Below are positions 54,164 through 62,818 of a DNA stretch of 64,000 bases, piece by piece. The position numbers were made by a program, and so were the translations under genes. The notes below the pieces were generated by a model. That model ran no database searches. It was not told where the DNA came from and saw only the letters and a list, made by a program, of their open reading frames with translations. Origin of the DNA: Bin55 sp028819195 (GTDB taxonomy: Bacteria > Pseudomonadota > Gammaproteobacteria > Pseudomonadales > Azotimanducaceae); the NCBI GenBank assembly GCA_028819195.1, contig JAPPMF010000017.1:1-64000 (forward strand), read 5' to 3'. The number at the start of each line of letters is the position of its first letter. Position 1 is the stretch's first letter.

Positions 54164-56257
54164 TCAGTGTGTTTCGACGACTGCAATTCTACGGTTCACA
54201 CTAGCCTCACTTCGTTTCCCCCAAAACACCAATAGACGGAAGAGAACAAACATCGAGACTGCTACTATGCCTATTGTTATCAACGCTTGGGTCGGTTGGT
54301 CGAGAATAATACCAGTTTGATAGCAGAATACTGCCAGTGCATAAGCCAAAGCCACGCTCCACACTACTGAAAAGGTCGCCCAGAAGCCTCCGCACTCTTT
54401 GTAAATGACTCCAATGGTCGCGACACACGGGATATAGAGTAGTACAAAAATTAAGTAGCTAAAAGCGGCTAACTTACCGGTAAATCCAGATTGCATAGCT
54501 TGCACGGTAGTCAATGAAACCCCAACCTCTTCAGACATTTGTACGGTAGACTGAGTCGAATCTACAAATACGCCGAATGGGTTCAAAAAGGCGTCACCAA
54601 TTGCTAACAGTCCATCAGGGATTGAGCGTAGAGCTGCTTGGAACGATTCTTCATAATCAAAATCTCCACTGTCTTCAGTAGTAGGTGTATACAGCGCATC
54701 TAGCGTTCCTACTACGACTTCTTTTGCGAAAAAACCGGTGAATATAGCAACGGCTGCTGGCCAGTTGTCATGAGTCACACCCATTGGCGAGAACACTGGC
54801 GTGATGGTTTTGCCGATAGCTGAAAGTACTGATTTTTCGGTGTCTTCATTACCGAACGAACCATCGGTACCAATCGAATTTACAAAATTCAAAGCAACTA
54901 CAACCAACACGATCGCAGTTCCAGCACGAATGACAAATCCCTTCAATCGTCGATAGGTCTTACTCAGTACCAGTTTGATCGACGGAAAGTGATACGTTGG
55001 CAAAGTTTGTGGAAGGGAGGTTGGGCTAGATTTGAGAATGTGGTTTTTGACTAGCCAAACTGAGCCAATCGCAACCAAAATTCCAATGAGGTACAGAAGA
55101 AAAACTATGTTTTGTTGATTCGATGGAAAAAATGCAACCGCAAACAGAACATAAACAGTTAGTCGTGCACTACAGGACATGAACGGTGCCATTATTGCGG
55201 TCAGTATTCGATCCGTGCGATTGTCCATTGAACGTGTCGCCATGACTGCTGGGACATTGCAGCCAAAACCGATTACTAGGGGAATCAGAGCTTTCCCAGG
55301 AAGCCCTATTTTTTGCATCGGTCGGTCTAAGATAAAGGTTATACGATTCATGTATCCAGAGTCTTCAATCGCACAGAGATAAAGGAACAAACAGCCAATC
55401 ACAGGGACAAAAGTTCCGACGAGTTGGATACCTCCCCCTACACCATCAGCAATAATCGTAGTCACAATGTCGGGGCAATTTATAGCAGTTAGTGCGGTAC
55501 GCGGTGCTTCGACAACAAGTATGTTCAGTGTAATGTCAAAGAAGTCTATGAATGCCGAACCGACATTAATTGCAAAGAAGAACATGCCATACATGACAAT
55601 CAGAAAGATCGGAATCGCGAGGTAACGATTCAGCACCACGCTATCAATCATGTCAGTTAAATTACGAGGTGATTGCTTAGTTCTACTAACTACCTCGAGA
55701 ATCAAATTATCGATGAACTGATATCGTGTATTGATGGAAGCGCATTTTGGTAAGGGATCGACGTTTATTTGAGGAAGGAGTTCGACTAACTGACGGAAAC
55801 CTTGTTTTTGCTTAGCATTGATCGCTAGGACAGGGCACTTGAGCGCTGAACTGAGTGATGAAACGTTGACATTGATTCCACGTGCCTGCGCTACATCCAT
55901 CATTGTCAGTACAACAATCGTTGGATATTTGTTTTCTCGTAGTTGTGTGGTAAGAAAGAGATTACTTGTGAGTTTTGAAGCATCTACGACATTGATAACA
56001 ATGTCAAAATCCTCTCTAGCTAAGTAGTCACGCGCGATAGACTGATCAATCTGTGTATCTTTTTCAGATGTTTCAAGTGAGAATAAGCCGGGTAAGTCAA
56101 CGACTTCGCATGAATTACCTTGATAGTTAAATCGACCGGTATTCTTCTCAACGGTTACACCGGGCCAGTTGCCGGTAGATTGGTCGGTGCCTGTCAGGTA
56201 GTTAAAAAGCGTTGTCTTGCCGACATTTGGATTACCGACCAGTGCGATTTTGGTCAC
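54164..56257 (-). CDS. feoB: Ferrous iron transporter FeoB
   Basis: The 697-residue inner-membrane protein moves Fe2+ into the cytoplasm. The N-terminal GTPase domain shows G1 GNPNVGKT (8-15), VTVEKNTG and DLPGLFSL. The helical guanine-dissociation region is followed by the membrane domain with GFGCNVPAVMATR and GFFAKEVVVGTL. It is shorter than E. coli FeoB at the C-terminus. The GTG start overlaps the feoA stop (GTGA), so the two are coupled. No feoC is present. Confidence 0.96.
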   Translation of the reverse strand: MTKIALVGNPNVGKTTLFNYLTGTDQSTGNWPGVTVEKNTGRFNYQGNSCEVVDLPGLFSLETSEKDTQIDQSIARDYLAREDFDIVINVVDASKLTSNLFLTTQLRENKYPTIVVLTMMDVAQARGINVNVSSLSSALKCPVLAINAKQKQGFRQLVELLPQINVDPLPKCASINTRYQFIDNLILEVVSRTKQSPRNLTDMIDSVVLNRYLAIPIFLIVMYGMFFFAINVGSAFIDFFDITLNILVVEAPRTALTAINCPDIVTTIIADGVGGGIQLVGTFVPVIGCLFLYLCAIEDSGYMNRITFILDRPMQKIGLPGKALIPLVIGFGCNVPAVMATRSMDNRTDRILTAIMAPFMSCSARLTVYVLFAVAFFPSNQQNIVFLLYLIGILVAIGSVWLVKNHILKSSPTSLPQTLPTYHFPSIKLVLSKTYRRLKGFVIRAGTAIVLVVVALNFVNSIGTDGSFGNEDTEKSVLSAIGKTITPVFSPMGVTHDNWPAAVAIFTGFFAKEVVVGTLDALYTPTTEDSGDFDYEESFQAALRSIPDGLLAIGDAFLNPFGVFVDSTQSTVQMSEEVGVSLTTVQAMQSGFTGKLAAFSYLIFVLLYIPCVATIGVIYKECGGFWATFSVVWSVALAYALAVFCYQTGIILDQPTQALITIGIVAVSMFVLFRLLVFWGKRSEASVNRRIAVVETH

Positions 56258-56490
56258 GGCATGACTATCTTTTGTACCTTGACCTGTTGCATGTCCTGTT
56301 TACGAAGACCGATACTTTGCCCACGGAAATCTATTTGAACGATTCCGCCAAATGGCGCGGGATTGCGAACACTTAACTCCGTGCCAGGTACTAGTCCTAG
56401 AATTCGTAAGTGATTGGTTAGTGGAGTTTCGTTTTGATATTGGACGACGATTGCACGATCACCCTTGCGAAGGTTATTTAATTCAGTCAT
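56254..56490 (-). CDS. feoA: Ferrous iron transport protein FeoA
   Basis: The 78 residues from the ATG at 56490 form the SH3-like FeoA domain (LRKGDRAIVVQYQNETPLTNHL, RILGLVPGTELSVRN). An upstream in-frame ATG at 56514 would translate the Fur box (MIIIIIH), which is not credible. There is no Shine-Dalgarno in the three bases between the Fur palindrome and the ATG, so the mRNA may be leaderless. Confidence 0.93.
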   Translation of the reverse strand: MTELNNLRKGDRAIVVQYQNETPLTNHLRILGLVPGTELSVRNPAPFGGIVQIDFRGQSIGLRKQDMQQVKVQKIVMP

Positions 56491-56493
56491 GGT

Positions 56494-56518
56494 GTGAATG
56501 ATAATGATAATCATTCAC
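56494..56518 (-). promoter_or_regulatory. Fur box of feoAB
   Basis: Perfect 9-bp inverted arms, GTGAATGAT (56494-56502) and ATCATTCAC (56510-56518), enclose 7 bases. Within them GATAATGATAATCATT matches the classical 19-bp Fur consensus at 16 of 19 positions. It overlaps the core promoter and ends three bases before the feoA ATG, so Fe-Fur would block RNA polymerase. Confidence 0.9.
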
Positions 56519-56525
56519 ATTTCAA
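56498..56525 (-). promoter_or_regulatory. Candidate sigma-70 promoter of feoAB
   Basis: On the minus strand TTGAAA (56525-56520) and TATCAT (56503-56498) are separated by 16 bases. A start site seven to eight bases after the -10 box would fall on or next to the A of the feoA ATG. The -10 box lies inside the Fur palindrome. Confidence 0.6.
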
Positions 56526-56622
56526 CAAAAATTCGATTTTTTTGAGCGAATCTGTAATCCACAGACCCGAAATGTGACCGACTTACGTTCTTTTGACAGT
56601 TATTGCGGAACAGGGAATCGAG

Positions 56623-56699
56623 TGGCACGCCCGCAGGGACTCGAACCCCGAACCCCCAGGTTCGAAGCCTGGTGCTCTATCCAGTTGAGCTACGGGCGC
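56623..56699 (-). tRNA. tRNA-Arg, anticodon TCG
   Basis: A 77-base cloverleaf on the minus strand: acceptor GCGCCCG/CGGGCGT (with a G-T pair at the end), D arm GCTC/GAGC, anticodon arm CCAGG-CTTCGAA-CCTGG with anticodon TCG, T arm closing GGTTCGAGTCC. Discriminator G and an encoded CCA follow. It reads CGA-family arginine codons. Confidence 0.95.
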
Positions 56700-56810
56700 A
56701 TCATGAACCAAAATTATAGAGTTTCATTAGATATGTTTGTTTGATTTCAGCAAACCGCATACGTAAAGTGATATTGGCGATTGGTCGTAAAATATAAGAT
56801 CAAATTACCA

Positions 56811-56835
56811 AACCCGATATCTCCTCGTCGGGGTT
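56811..56835 (+). promoter_or_regulatory. Stem-loop upstream of ribBA
   Basis: AACCCGA pairs with TCGGGGTT (one bulged G) around a 10-base loop and is followed by CAATTTTCG, 40 bases before the ribBA ATG. It looks attenuator-like, but no FMN-riboswitch core surrounds it. Confidence 0.3.
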
Positions 56836-56874
56836 CAATTTTCGTAATCGCCATAGCCCATAACCTCGAATAGC

Positions 56875-57972
56875 ATGAAATTTGACGACGTTGACCTAGC
56901 GATAGAATCCATTCGAACCGGCCAGTTGGTGGTCGTTGTCGATGATCATGATCGAGAAAATGAAGGCGATCTAGTGATGGCCGCTGCATGTGCCAATCCA
57001 GATCGGATCGCGTTCATGGTACGTCATACCAGTGGAATTCTATGTGCGCCAGTTACACAAGAACGTGCCGATCAACTCAGACTAGATCCTATGGTTATGC
57101 AAAACGACGCACCACTTTCAACGGCTTTTACGGTCAGTGTCGATTACCGCCACGGTTTATCTACAGGTATTTCGTCTGAAGAACGCGCGAATACCATCCT
57201 TGCGTTGGCCAACAGTAATACTCAAGCGTCCGATTTCGTCCGACCAGGACACGTATTCCCGCTCATCGCACGACGCGGTGGAGTTTTGGTACGTTCCGGT
57301 CATACTGAAGCCGCGATTGATCTTGCTGTCGCTGCTGGTTGCTCACCTGTCGGGCTACTCGCTGAAATCGTAAACGACGACGGTAGTGTGAAGCGCTTAG
57401 ACGAACTAGTGGAGTTTGCACAACATCACGATTTACGCATCATTTCCATTTCTGATCTCATTGCCTGGCGCCAACGCCGCGAAAAACTAGTTTCACGCAT
57501 TGATGAGTTTGCGGTGCAAACTTCATTTGGACCTGCAAAGGCACTGTCATACCGCACACAATTTGAAGATGCGGAACACTTAGCCCTAATTTTTGGTCGA
57601 ATCAACCCAGATCAACCTGTTTTAGTACGTATTCATCGCGGCAGACTCATCGAAGATGTGTTCGGTCCGCAGGACACTCATCGAGATCGACTCATCGACA
57701 TGTCGCTTAAATACATCACAGAAGTCGGTGCAGGAATTTTGATTTACTTACGAGGTGGATTTGAAGGAGTTCCGCTCGACCAATTAGGTCAAAACGAATC
57801 TCAAAGTCAAGAATCTATCAGAGCTAAGGAATGGTTGGAAATCGGGGTAGGCGCACAAATACTCGTCGATCTAGGTTTAACTGACATAACCGTGTTAGCG
57901 CCTCATGAAATGGATTATGTCGGACTAGAAGGTTTTGGACTTCGCGTTTGTGGAACCGAAATCCTAAATTAA
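56875..57972 (+). CDS. ribBA: 3,4-dihydroxy-2-butanone-4-phosphate synthase with degenerate GTP cyclohydrolase II domain
   Basis: The N-terminal half (1 to about 200) is RibB, which makes the four-carbon unit of riboflavin from ribulose-5-phosphate. It has D26-R-E-N-E30-G-D32, RHTSGILCAP and GHTEAAIDLA. The C-terminal half (about 210-365) keeps the GTP cyclohydrolase II fold, but the three zinc Cys (C-x10-C-x-C) are missing, with LIEDVFGPQDTH in that place. Only the RibB activity is expected, as in many proteobacterial RibBA-like proteins. The gene is four bases from pdxA. Confidence 0.9.
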   Translation: MKFDDVDLAIESIRTGQLVVVVDDHDRENEGDLVMAAACANPDRIAFMVRHTSGILCAPVTQERADQLRLDPMVMQNDAPLSTAFTVSVDYRHGLSTGISSEERANTILALANSNTQASDFVRPGHVFPLIARRGGVLVRSGHTEAAIDLAVAAGCSPVGLLAEIVNDDGSVKRLDELVEFAQHHDLRIISISDLIAWRQRREKLVSRIDEFAVQTSFGPAKALSYRTQFEDAEHLALIFGRINPDQPVLVRIHRGRLIEDVFGPQDTHRDRLIDMSLKYITEVGAGILIYLRGGFEGVPLDQLGQNESQSQESIRAKEWLEIGVGAQILVDLGLTDITVLAPHEMDYVGLEGFGLRVCGTEILN

Positions 57973-57975
57973 GTC

Positions 57976-58947
57976 ATGGATAAACCTCGAATTGGAATCA
58001 CACTTGGCGATCCAGCCGGTATCGGTTCAGAGATTCTTGCCAAAGTTTTCAACCAGATTCGAACTCAATGCGTTCCAGTGTTGTATGGTTGTAAATGGTC
58101 GAGTCGCGATGGTATCGAACTAGCTCAGGTTGCTCCTAGTCTCTACAAAAACGTTGATTTCGTTGATGTCTGCATTCCTAAACCGCGAAACTTCAAATTT
58201 GGCGAAGTATCTGCGACATGTGGTGAAATCGCTATCACTGCAGCTGAAACTGCCATTGCCGATGCGATAGCAGGGAAACTGGATGCAATTATGACTTGTC
58301 CGTTGAATAAGCTAGCGATTCATGCTGCAGGAAGTCAAGACATGGGCCATCAAGAAATTCTCGCCCGCATGACGAAGTCGAAATCCTTTGCGACCATGCT
58401 TATGACACCCAATCTTCGTGTGGTACATCTATCTACCCATCACTCATTGATTGAAGCAGCTCGATTGGTAACCCAAGAAAACGTAATCGAAAAAATAAAA
58501 CTTACAGCAATATCGTTTGAACAATGGGGTTTAGCAAAGGCACGAATAGCCATCGCTGCTCTAAACCCACACAATGGTGAAGGAGGTTTGTTGGGCAGAG
58601 AAGAGTTAGATGAAATTATACCTGCGGTTGAACAAGCTCAGCGAGAAGGTATCGAAGCGTACGGTCCTTTTCCGTGTGACTCGATTTTTAATCGCGCGAT
58701 CGAAGGAGAATTTGACGTAGTACTCGCGATGTATCACGACCAGGGACATATTGCGATAAAAGTGTATAACATCCATGAGAGCATTTCTGCGACGTTGGGG
58801 TTACCTTTTGTTCGAACTTCAGTAGATCACGGCACTGCATTCGACATCGCTGGAATGGGTATTGCTAATCCGCGAAGTACACTTGCAGCCATCGACGCAG
58901 CCATTGTTCTATCTTCGAGCAGATTGGGGCAGGGAACCGGACACTAG
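57976..58947 (+). CDS. pdxA: 4-hydroxythreonine-4-phosphate dehydrogenase
   Basis: PdxA oxidises 4-phosphohydroxy-L-threonine in pyridoxal-phosphate synthesis. The 323 residues show GITLGDPAGIGSEI and the metal-ligand His in MGHQEIL, NPHNGEGG and MYHDQGHIAIK. The last motif, close to GTAFDIAGMGIA, is diagnostic. It follows ribBA at four bases, so two cofactor pathways share one transcript. Confidence 0.94.
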   Translation: MDKPRIGITLGDPAGIGSEILAKVFNQIRTQCVPVLYGCKWSSRDGIELAQVAPSLYKNVDFVDVCIPKPRNFKFGEVSATCGEIAITAAETAIADAIAGKLDAIMTCPLNKLAIHAAGSQDMGHQEILARMTKSKSFATMLMTPNLRVVHLSTHHSLIEAARLVTQENVIEKIKLTAISFEQWGLAKARIAIAALNPHNGEGGLLGREELDEIIPAVEQAQREGIEAYGPFPCDSIFNRAIEGEFDVVLAMYHDQGHIAIKVYNIHESISATLGLPFVRTSVDHGTAFDIAGMGIANPRSTLAAIDAAIVLSSSRLGQGTGH

Positions 58948-58988
58948 CCTGTCTAATTCAACCAACCTTCGATAAACTGAGTAAATCT

Positions 58989-59843
58989 ATGCGCTGGATG
59001 TCATTCGAATATCAGGGAAACAAGTCTTATGGGTTTGTAGACAATTCTTCGGTAGTCGACGTAGGTTCAACTCATCCCGATGTTGATCTACGGACGTTTA
59101 TAGCACACAGCGACAATTACCAACTTACCAATATTTCTGATGAATCAGTCTTTAAACGATATGACTTATCAGAAGTAAAGTTCCTTCCGCCTATACCAAA
59201 TCCAGACAAAATACTTTGCGTCGGGCTAAACTACCGTGATCACCAACAAGAGACTGGCAGAGGGGGTGAAGCTTTTCCAACAATTTTCACTAGATTTGCT
59301 TGTGTCCAAGTAGGGCATAAAGATCATTTAGTACTACCCAAAGAATCGTACACCTTAGATTATGAGGGAGAGATCGCGCTAGTGATCGGTAAACGTGGCA
59401 GACACATATCTAAGCACAATTATCTCGACCATATCGCGGGATTTTCGTGTTACAACGATGCAACCGTGCGAGAATATCAGAGACATACGAGTCAATTCAC
59501 TGCTGGAAAGAATTTCATGGCAACCGGTGGATTTGGTCCTTGGATTGTGACACCCGAAGAAGTCGGTGATTTAAACACCCTAGAGCTTTCGACGTATTTA
59601 AACGGCGAACGAATGCAATACGGAAAGTCTTCAGATCTTGTGTTTGGGTTCGGCGAACTGGTGGAGTATTGTTCGACTTTTGTTGAACTGGAGGTTGGCG
59701 ATGTTATCGTTACGGGTACACCTGGCGGCGTTGGTTTCGCGCGACAACCACCGATTTACTTAAAAACAGGTGATACGGTGGAAATAGAGATTTCCAATGT
59801 TGGTAGGTTACAAAACCGAGTTACGGACGCGAAAGTTACTTAG
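58989..59843 (+). CDS. Fumarylacetoacetate hydrolase family protein
   Basis: The 284 residues have an N-terminal cap and the FAH core: KILCVGLNYRDHQQETGR, LDYEGEIALVIGKRGRHI (metal-binding Glu), NDATVREYQR and TGTPGGVGFARQP. Family members hydrolyse or decarboxylate oxo-acids such as acylpyruvates. The specific substrate cannot be read here. It starts 41 bases after pdxA. Confidence 0.9.
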   Translation: MRWMSFEYQGNKSYGFVDNSSVVDVGSTHPDVDLRTFIAHSDNYQLTNISDESVFKRYDLSEVKFLPPIPNPDKILCVGLNYRDHQQETGRGGEAFPTIFTRFACVQVGHKDHLVLPKESYTLDYEGEIALVIGKRGRHISKHNYLDHIAGFSCYNDATVREYQRHTSQFTAGKNFMATGGFGPWIVTPEEVGDLNTLELSTYLNGERMQYGKSSDLVFGFGELVEYCSTFVELEVGDVIVTGTPGGVGFARQPPIYLKTGDTVEIEISNVGRLQNRVTDAKVT

Positions 59844-59931
59844 TCTTACTCCATGAAGATCAATACAGAGTCACTAGGAACGTAAAAAGGATCGCCGAAA
59901 CCACTGGAACAGATTAACTGTCCTCAGTAGT

Positions 59932-60408
59932 CTAAGTGGAAATCGATAAAGCGTCTAAGACTTTAGAAGGATGCTCAGCCGCTTTACTCACTCTCTTCCA
60001 ATGTTTAATGATTAAACCTTTGGCATCGATTAGTACGGTCGAGCGTATAACTCCCATCATTTTGCGACCATACAGAGTTTTTTCACCGTATGCACCGTAT
60101 TGTTTCATAACTTTTAGATCAGGATCGCACAACAAGGTAAAAGGGAGATCGTACTTTGACACGAACTTACGATGGGATGCCTCATTGTCTGGCGAAATAC
60201 CAATCACTACGGTGTTATGATTCTTAAATTCACCCCACAAATCCCGAAAACCACAAGACTCTTTCGTGCACCCAGGAGTATCATCTTTGGGATAAAAATA
60301 AACCACGACATTCTGCCCGCGTAAATCCGAAAGGTTGATTGACTTCCCTTCCGAATCTTGTAATGTGAATTCAGGTGCTAACTGACCAACTTCTATTGAC
60401 AAACTCAA
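59932..60408 (-). CDS. bcp: Thioredoxin-dependent peroxiredoxin (Bcp/PrxQ)
   Basis: The 158 residues have the peroxidatic Cys47 in DDTPGCTKESCGFRD and the resolving Cys52 five residues later, the atypical 2-Cys Bcp arrangement. It reduces hydroperoxides with thioredoxin. It converges with the FAH gene, about 90 bases apart. Confidence 0.94.
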   Translation of the reverse strand: MSLSIEVGQLAPEFTLQDSEGKSINLSDLRGQNVVVYFYPKDDTPGCTKESCGFRDLWGEFKNHNTVVIGISPDNEASHRKFVSKYDLPFTLLCDPDLKVMKQYGAYGEKTLYGRKMMGVIRSTVLIDAKGLIIKHWKRVSKAAEHPSKVLDALSIST

Positions 60409-60549
60409 TTCTCCAAAAGTGAAAGGAATGAAGTATACCGAAGGTAAACTTCGAACAACTTAAAATTCCTCTTTAGACTTCGAAAAACCGGTTTGGGTCT
60501 GCGTCGGTTTTGGGGAACAGTCGTTAAGATAATCCACAGAGGGAATTCG

Positions 60550-60648
60550 ATGATTGACCCGAAACCAAGACGAACTCGGAAGCACTATAGTGAGGAGTTC
60601 AAACGCGAAGCGGTAACCCTGTTTCAGAATGGCATGAAATTTGCCTGA
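60550..60648 (+). pseudogene. IS3-type OrfA transposase remnant
   Basis: The frame translates to 32 residues with the N-terminal HTH signature KPRRTRKHYSEEFKREAV, then a TGA. This is the start of IS3-family OrfA. The rest of OrfA, OrfB and the terminal repeats are not seen, so the element is decayed. Confidence 0.75.
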
Positions 60649-60766
60649 CACATCGAGAACCACAATGTGCTTTGAAGAAGGCACTTACAAGAAACTGACC
60701 AACTTAGAGTACGAATACTGGTGAGTGTTTGTATTTTGAACCACTTTACTCAGGAGGAACATTCTT

Positions 60767-61474
60767 ATGAGAACGGATCACATAGTTAGCATTTCATCGA
60801 AAATTACCCTGACCGTTATTGGACTACTCGGCGTGACGATTGCACTCGTATCCTGCGCACCAAGAGTCAACTTTAACGTGTCAATACCGACAGAACCTAC
60901 AGCAGGCTGTGAACACATCCCATTAGATGAAGTCTTACCTGGACATACAACCAAAGAAAAGTCTTATCGGATCGAACAACAACGAAATGACAAACTACTC
61001 ATTCCCGGACAGAAAGTGCCAGATTTCACCCTTGTGAATTTGGAGGGAGAAGAGGTGTCATTGTTTGAGGTTCTTGAGGAGAGTAACACCGTGCTCGTCG
61101 ACTTTTGGGCATCTTGGTGTGGACCGTGTGTATCGAACTTCCCAAAATTGAAGGAGTTACGTACTACTTACGGTGAAGAAGGTTTCGAAGTCGTTACAAT
61201 TTCCGTCGACACTTCCCATGAAGACTGGTCTACAGGTTCTGTAGAGCATGAAATTCCATGGATAAACCTTGGCGAACTGGAAAGTTGGGACGGAGAAATC
61301 GCTACTTTATATGGTGTGCATTTCCTTCCAAAAAGCTATCTCGTAGATAGTGATGGTTGTATACTACAAAAAGACCTCCCCGTTGAATTACTAGAAAAAG
61401 TGATCGTGAGTAAATTTAACGACGCCATTGATGACGAATCTTCCCCTGAAACCGATCGCTCAAAACCGAAGTAA
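60767..61474 (+). CDS. TlpA/ResA-like thioredoxin lipoprotein
   Basis: The 235 residues start with a lipoprotein signal (lipobox ALVSC, Cys30), a linker with CEHIPLDEVLPG and a thioredoxin domain with C118-G-P-C121 in FWASWCGPC. It is probably a membrane-tethered periplasmic thiol reductase. The ATG has GGAGGAAC upstream. The next gene is a broken copy. IS remnants flank the pair. Confidence 0.88.
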   Translation: MRTDHIVSISSKITLTVIGLLGVTIALVSCAPRVNFNVSIPTEPTAGCEHIPLDEVLPGHTTKEKSYRIEQQRNDKLLIPGQKVPDFTLVNLEGEEVSLFEVLEESNTVLVDFWASWCGPCVSNFPKLKELRTTYGEEGFEVVTISVDTSHEDWSTGSVEHEIPWINLGELESWDGEIATLYGVHFLPKSYLVDSDGCILQKDLPVELLEKVIVSKFNDAIDDESSPETDRSKPK

Positions 61475-61480
61475 ATTCCT

Positions 61481-61869
61481 TTGAAAAAACTGCTGGTTTT
61501 GTTTGTGTTTTCGGTCTCTACGGTGTGTCTCAGTTCTTGTTCCCCAAACATCGTCGTACCGAGCAGTCCCGCCATAGGCTGTGAACACGTTCCGCTAGAC
61601 AATATATTGCCAGGAATTGGGACCGAGAATCCCCAATACACTCTCGACGTGAGCACTATCGAAACGATAAGCGACTCATTCCTGGTCAGAAAGTATCAGA
61701 TTTCACACTAACGAGTTTGGATGGGGACGAAGTGTCTCTATCTTTATCTGATGTTCTCTTAGAAAATGACGTGGTACTCATTGACTTTTGGGCATCTTGG
61801 TGTGGACTGGGTATCGCAAGCTTCCCAAAATTAAAGGGGACTACCAACTTGTTTAGTCAAAGTACCTAG
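61481..61869 (+). pseudogene. Frameshifted tandem copy of the thioredoxin lipoprotein
   Basis: The first frame gives a signal with lipobox LSSC and GCEHVPLDNILPG, matching GCEHIPLDEVLPG of the neighbour. Near 61650 the reading frame shifts by one base. Homology continues in another frame (RNDKRLIPGQKVSDFTL, VLIDFWASWCGLG) to the TAG at 61867-61869. The active site is CGLG instead of CGPC, and the thioredoxin domain is cut off soon after FPKLKG, so the product is dead. Confidence 0.85.
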
Positions 61870-61885
61870 AAGTCCCGTAGCTGCG

Positions 61886-62005
61886 ATGAACGTATTTCAG
61901 ACTCATTACAATTTTTGTCGGTTGCATAAATCGCTCCAAATCAGTCCAGCGATGGCGGTTGGGATTTCGGACCCGCTGTATAACGAACGTTTATTGTGGA
62001 TTTAG
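61886..62005 (+). pseudogene. C-terminal transposase remnant
   Basis: A 39-residue frame reads THYNFCRLHKSLQISPAMAVGI, the C-terminal pattern of DDE transposases (HYNFCR-x-HK-x-L-x-x-TPAM-x-AG). It begins directly after the broken thioredoxin copy. The family cannot be fixed from so short a piece. It probably marks the deletion end that truncated the copy. Confidence 0.65.
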
Positions 62006-62151
62006 TTGATAAGAGTGCCAAGACTTGGAAACACGGACCGAAAAAAGGAACGCAATATGGCACGAAAAATCCTAAAATTACTGTACAAAGTTAAACTTTA
62101 CACTACTAAAAAACCGGTTTAGTATAAAACGAAATCGTAACTAATTCAAGC

Positions 62152-62802
62152 ATGTCTCAGGCTCAATCGCAGAAAAAACCTATGAACTTAAAGGTACGAC
62201 TACTATTGGTCGTTACCGGTATTTTGTCTATATTCGTGCTGTACTTTGTGTCTGGTTGTATGTCTTTAGCACCTCCAAGTAATACAGAAAACCTGTGCTT
62301 GATCTTTGCAGAAAAACGTGGCTGGTATCGACAAGCGAAACGCGCCGAGGACAGATGGGATATCCCCAAGACAGTGCTAATGTCGATCATCAATCAAGAA
62401 TCGAGCTTCGTTCATAATGCATTACCGCCACGTACCAAGATTCTCGGTTTAATCCCGTGGAAACGTCCTTCTACAGCGTATGGGTATGCACAAGCATTAG
62501 ACATTACCTGGAATGACTATCAGGCACGGAATAATAAAAAACATGCACGACGCACACGTTTTAAAGATGCGATAGATTTCGTCGGTTGGTATCTTGATAT
62601 GGCCGCTAGGGCGACAAACGTGTCGCGAGACGACGCGAAAAACCTTTATGTCATTTACCACGAGGGTATCACCGGTTTCGAGAGTAATGACTGGAAGAAA
62701 AAGCGGTTTTTACTGGTAGCGGCTACGAAGGTGGAGAATCGAGTCAAGACCTATCAATCACAGTTAGCAAACTGTGATCAAGGTCCCGCGCGTCGACGTT
62801 AG
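62152..62802 (+). CDS. Lysozyme-fold (SLT-type) lipoprotein
   Basis: The 216 residues (206 if started at the ATG at 62182) have a lipoprotein signal ending FVSGC, then a transglycosylase-like domain with the catalytic-type Glu83 in MSIINQESSF and the later motif STAYGYAQALDITWNDY. It is probably a membrane-bound peptidoglycan lytic enzyme of a family found in many gammaproteobacteria. Confidence 0.8.
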   Translation: MSQAQSQKKPMNLKVRLLLVVTGILSIFVLYFVSGCMSLAPPSNTENLCLIFAEKRGWYRQAKRAEDRWDIPKTVLMSIINQESSFVHNALPPRTKILGLIPWKRPSTAYGYAQALDITWNDYQARNNKKHARRTRFKDAIDFVGWYLDMAARATNVSRDDAKNLYVIYHEGITGFESNDWKKKRFLLVAATKVENRVKTYQSQLANCDQGPARRR

Positions 62803-62818
62803 AAACACACTACCAACT

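Noticed and set aside
56700..56874. FMN riboswitch ahead of ribBA
   Set aside because: The conserved FMN-aptamer blocks are absent; only a simple bulged hairpin is visible.
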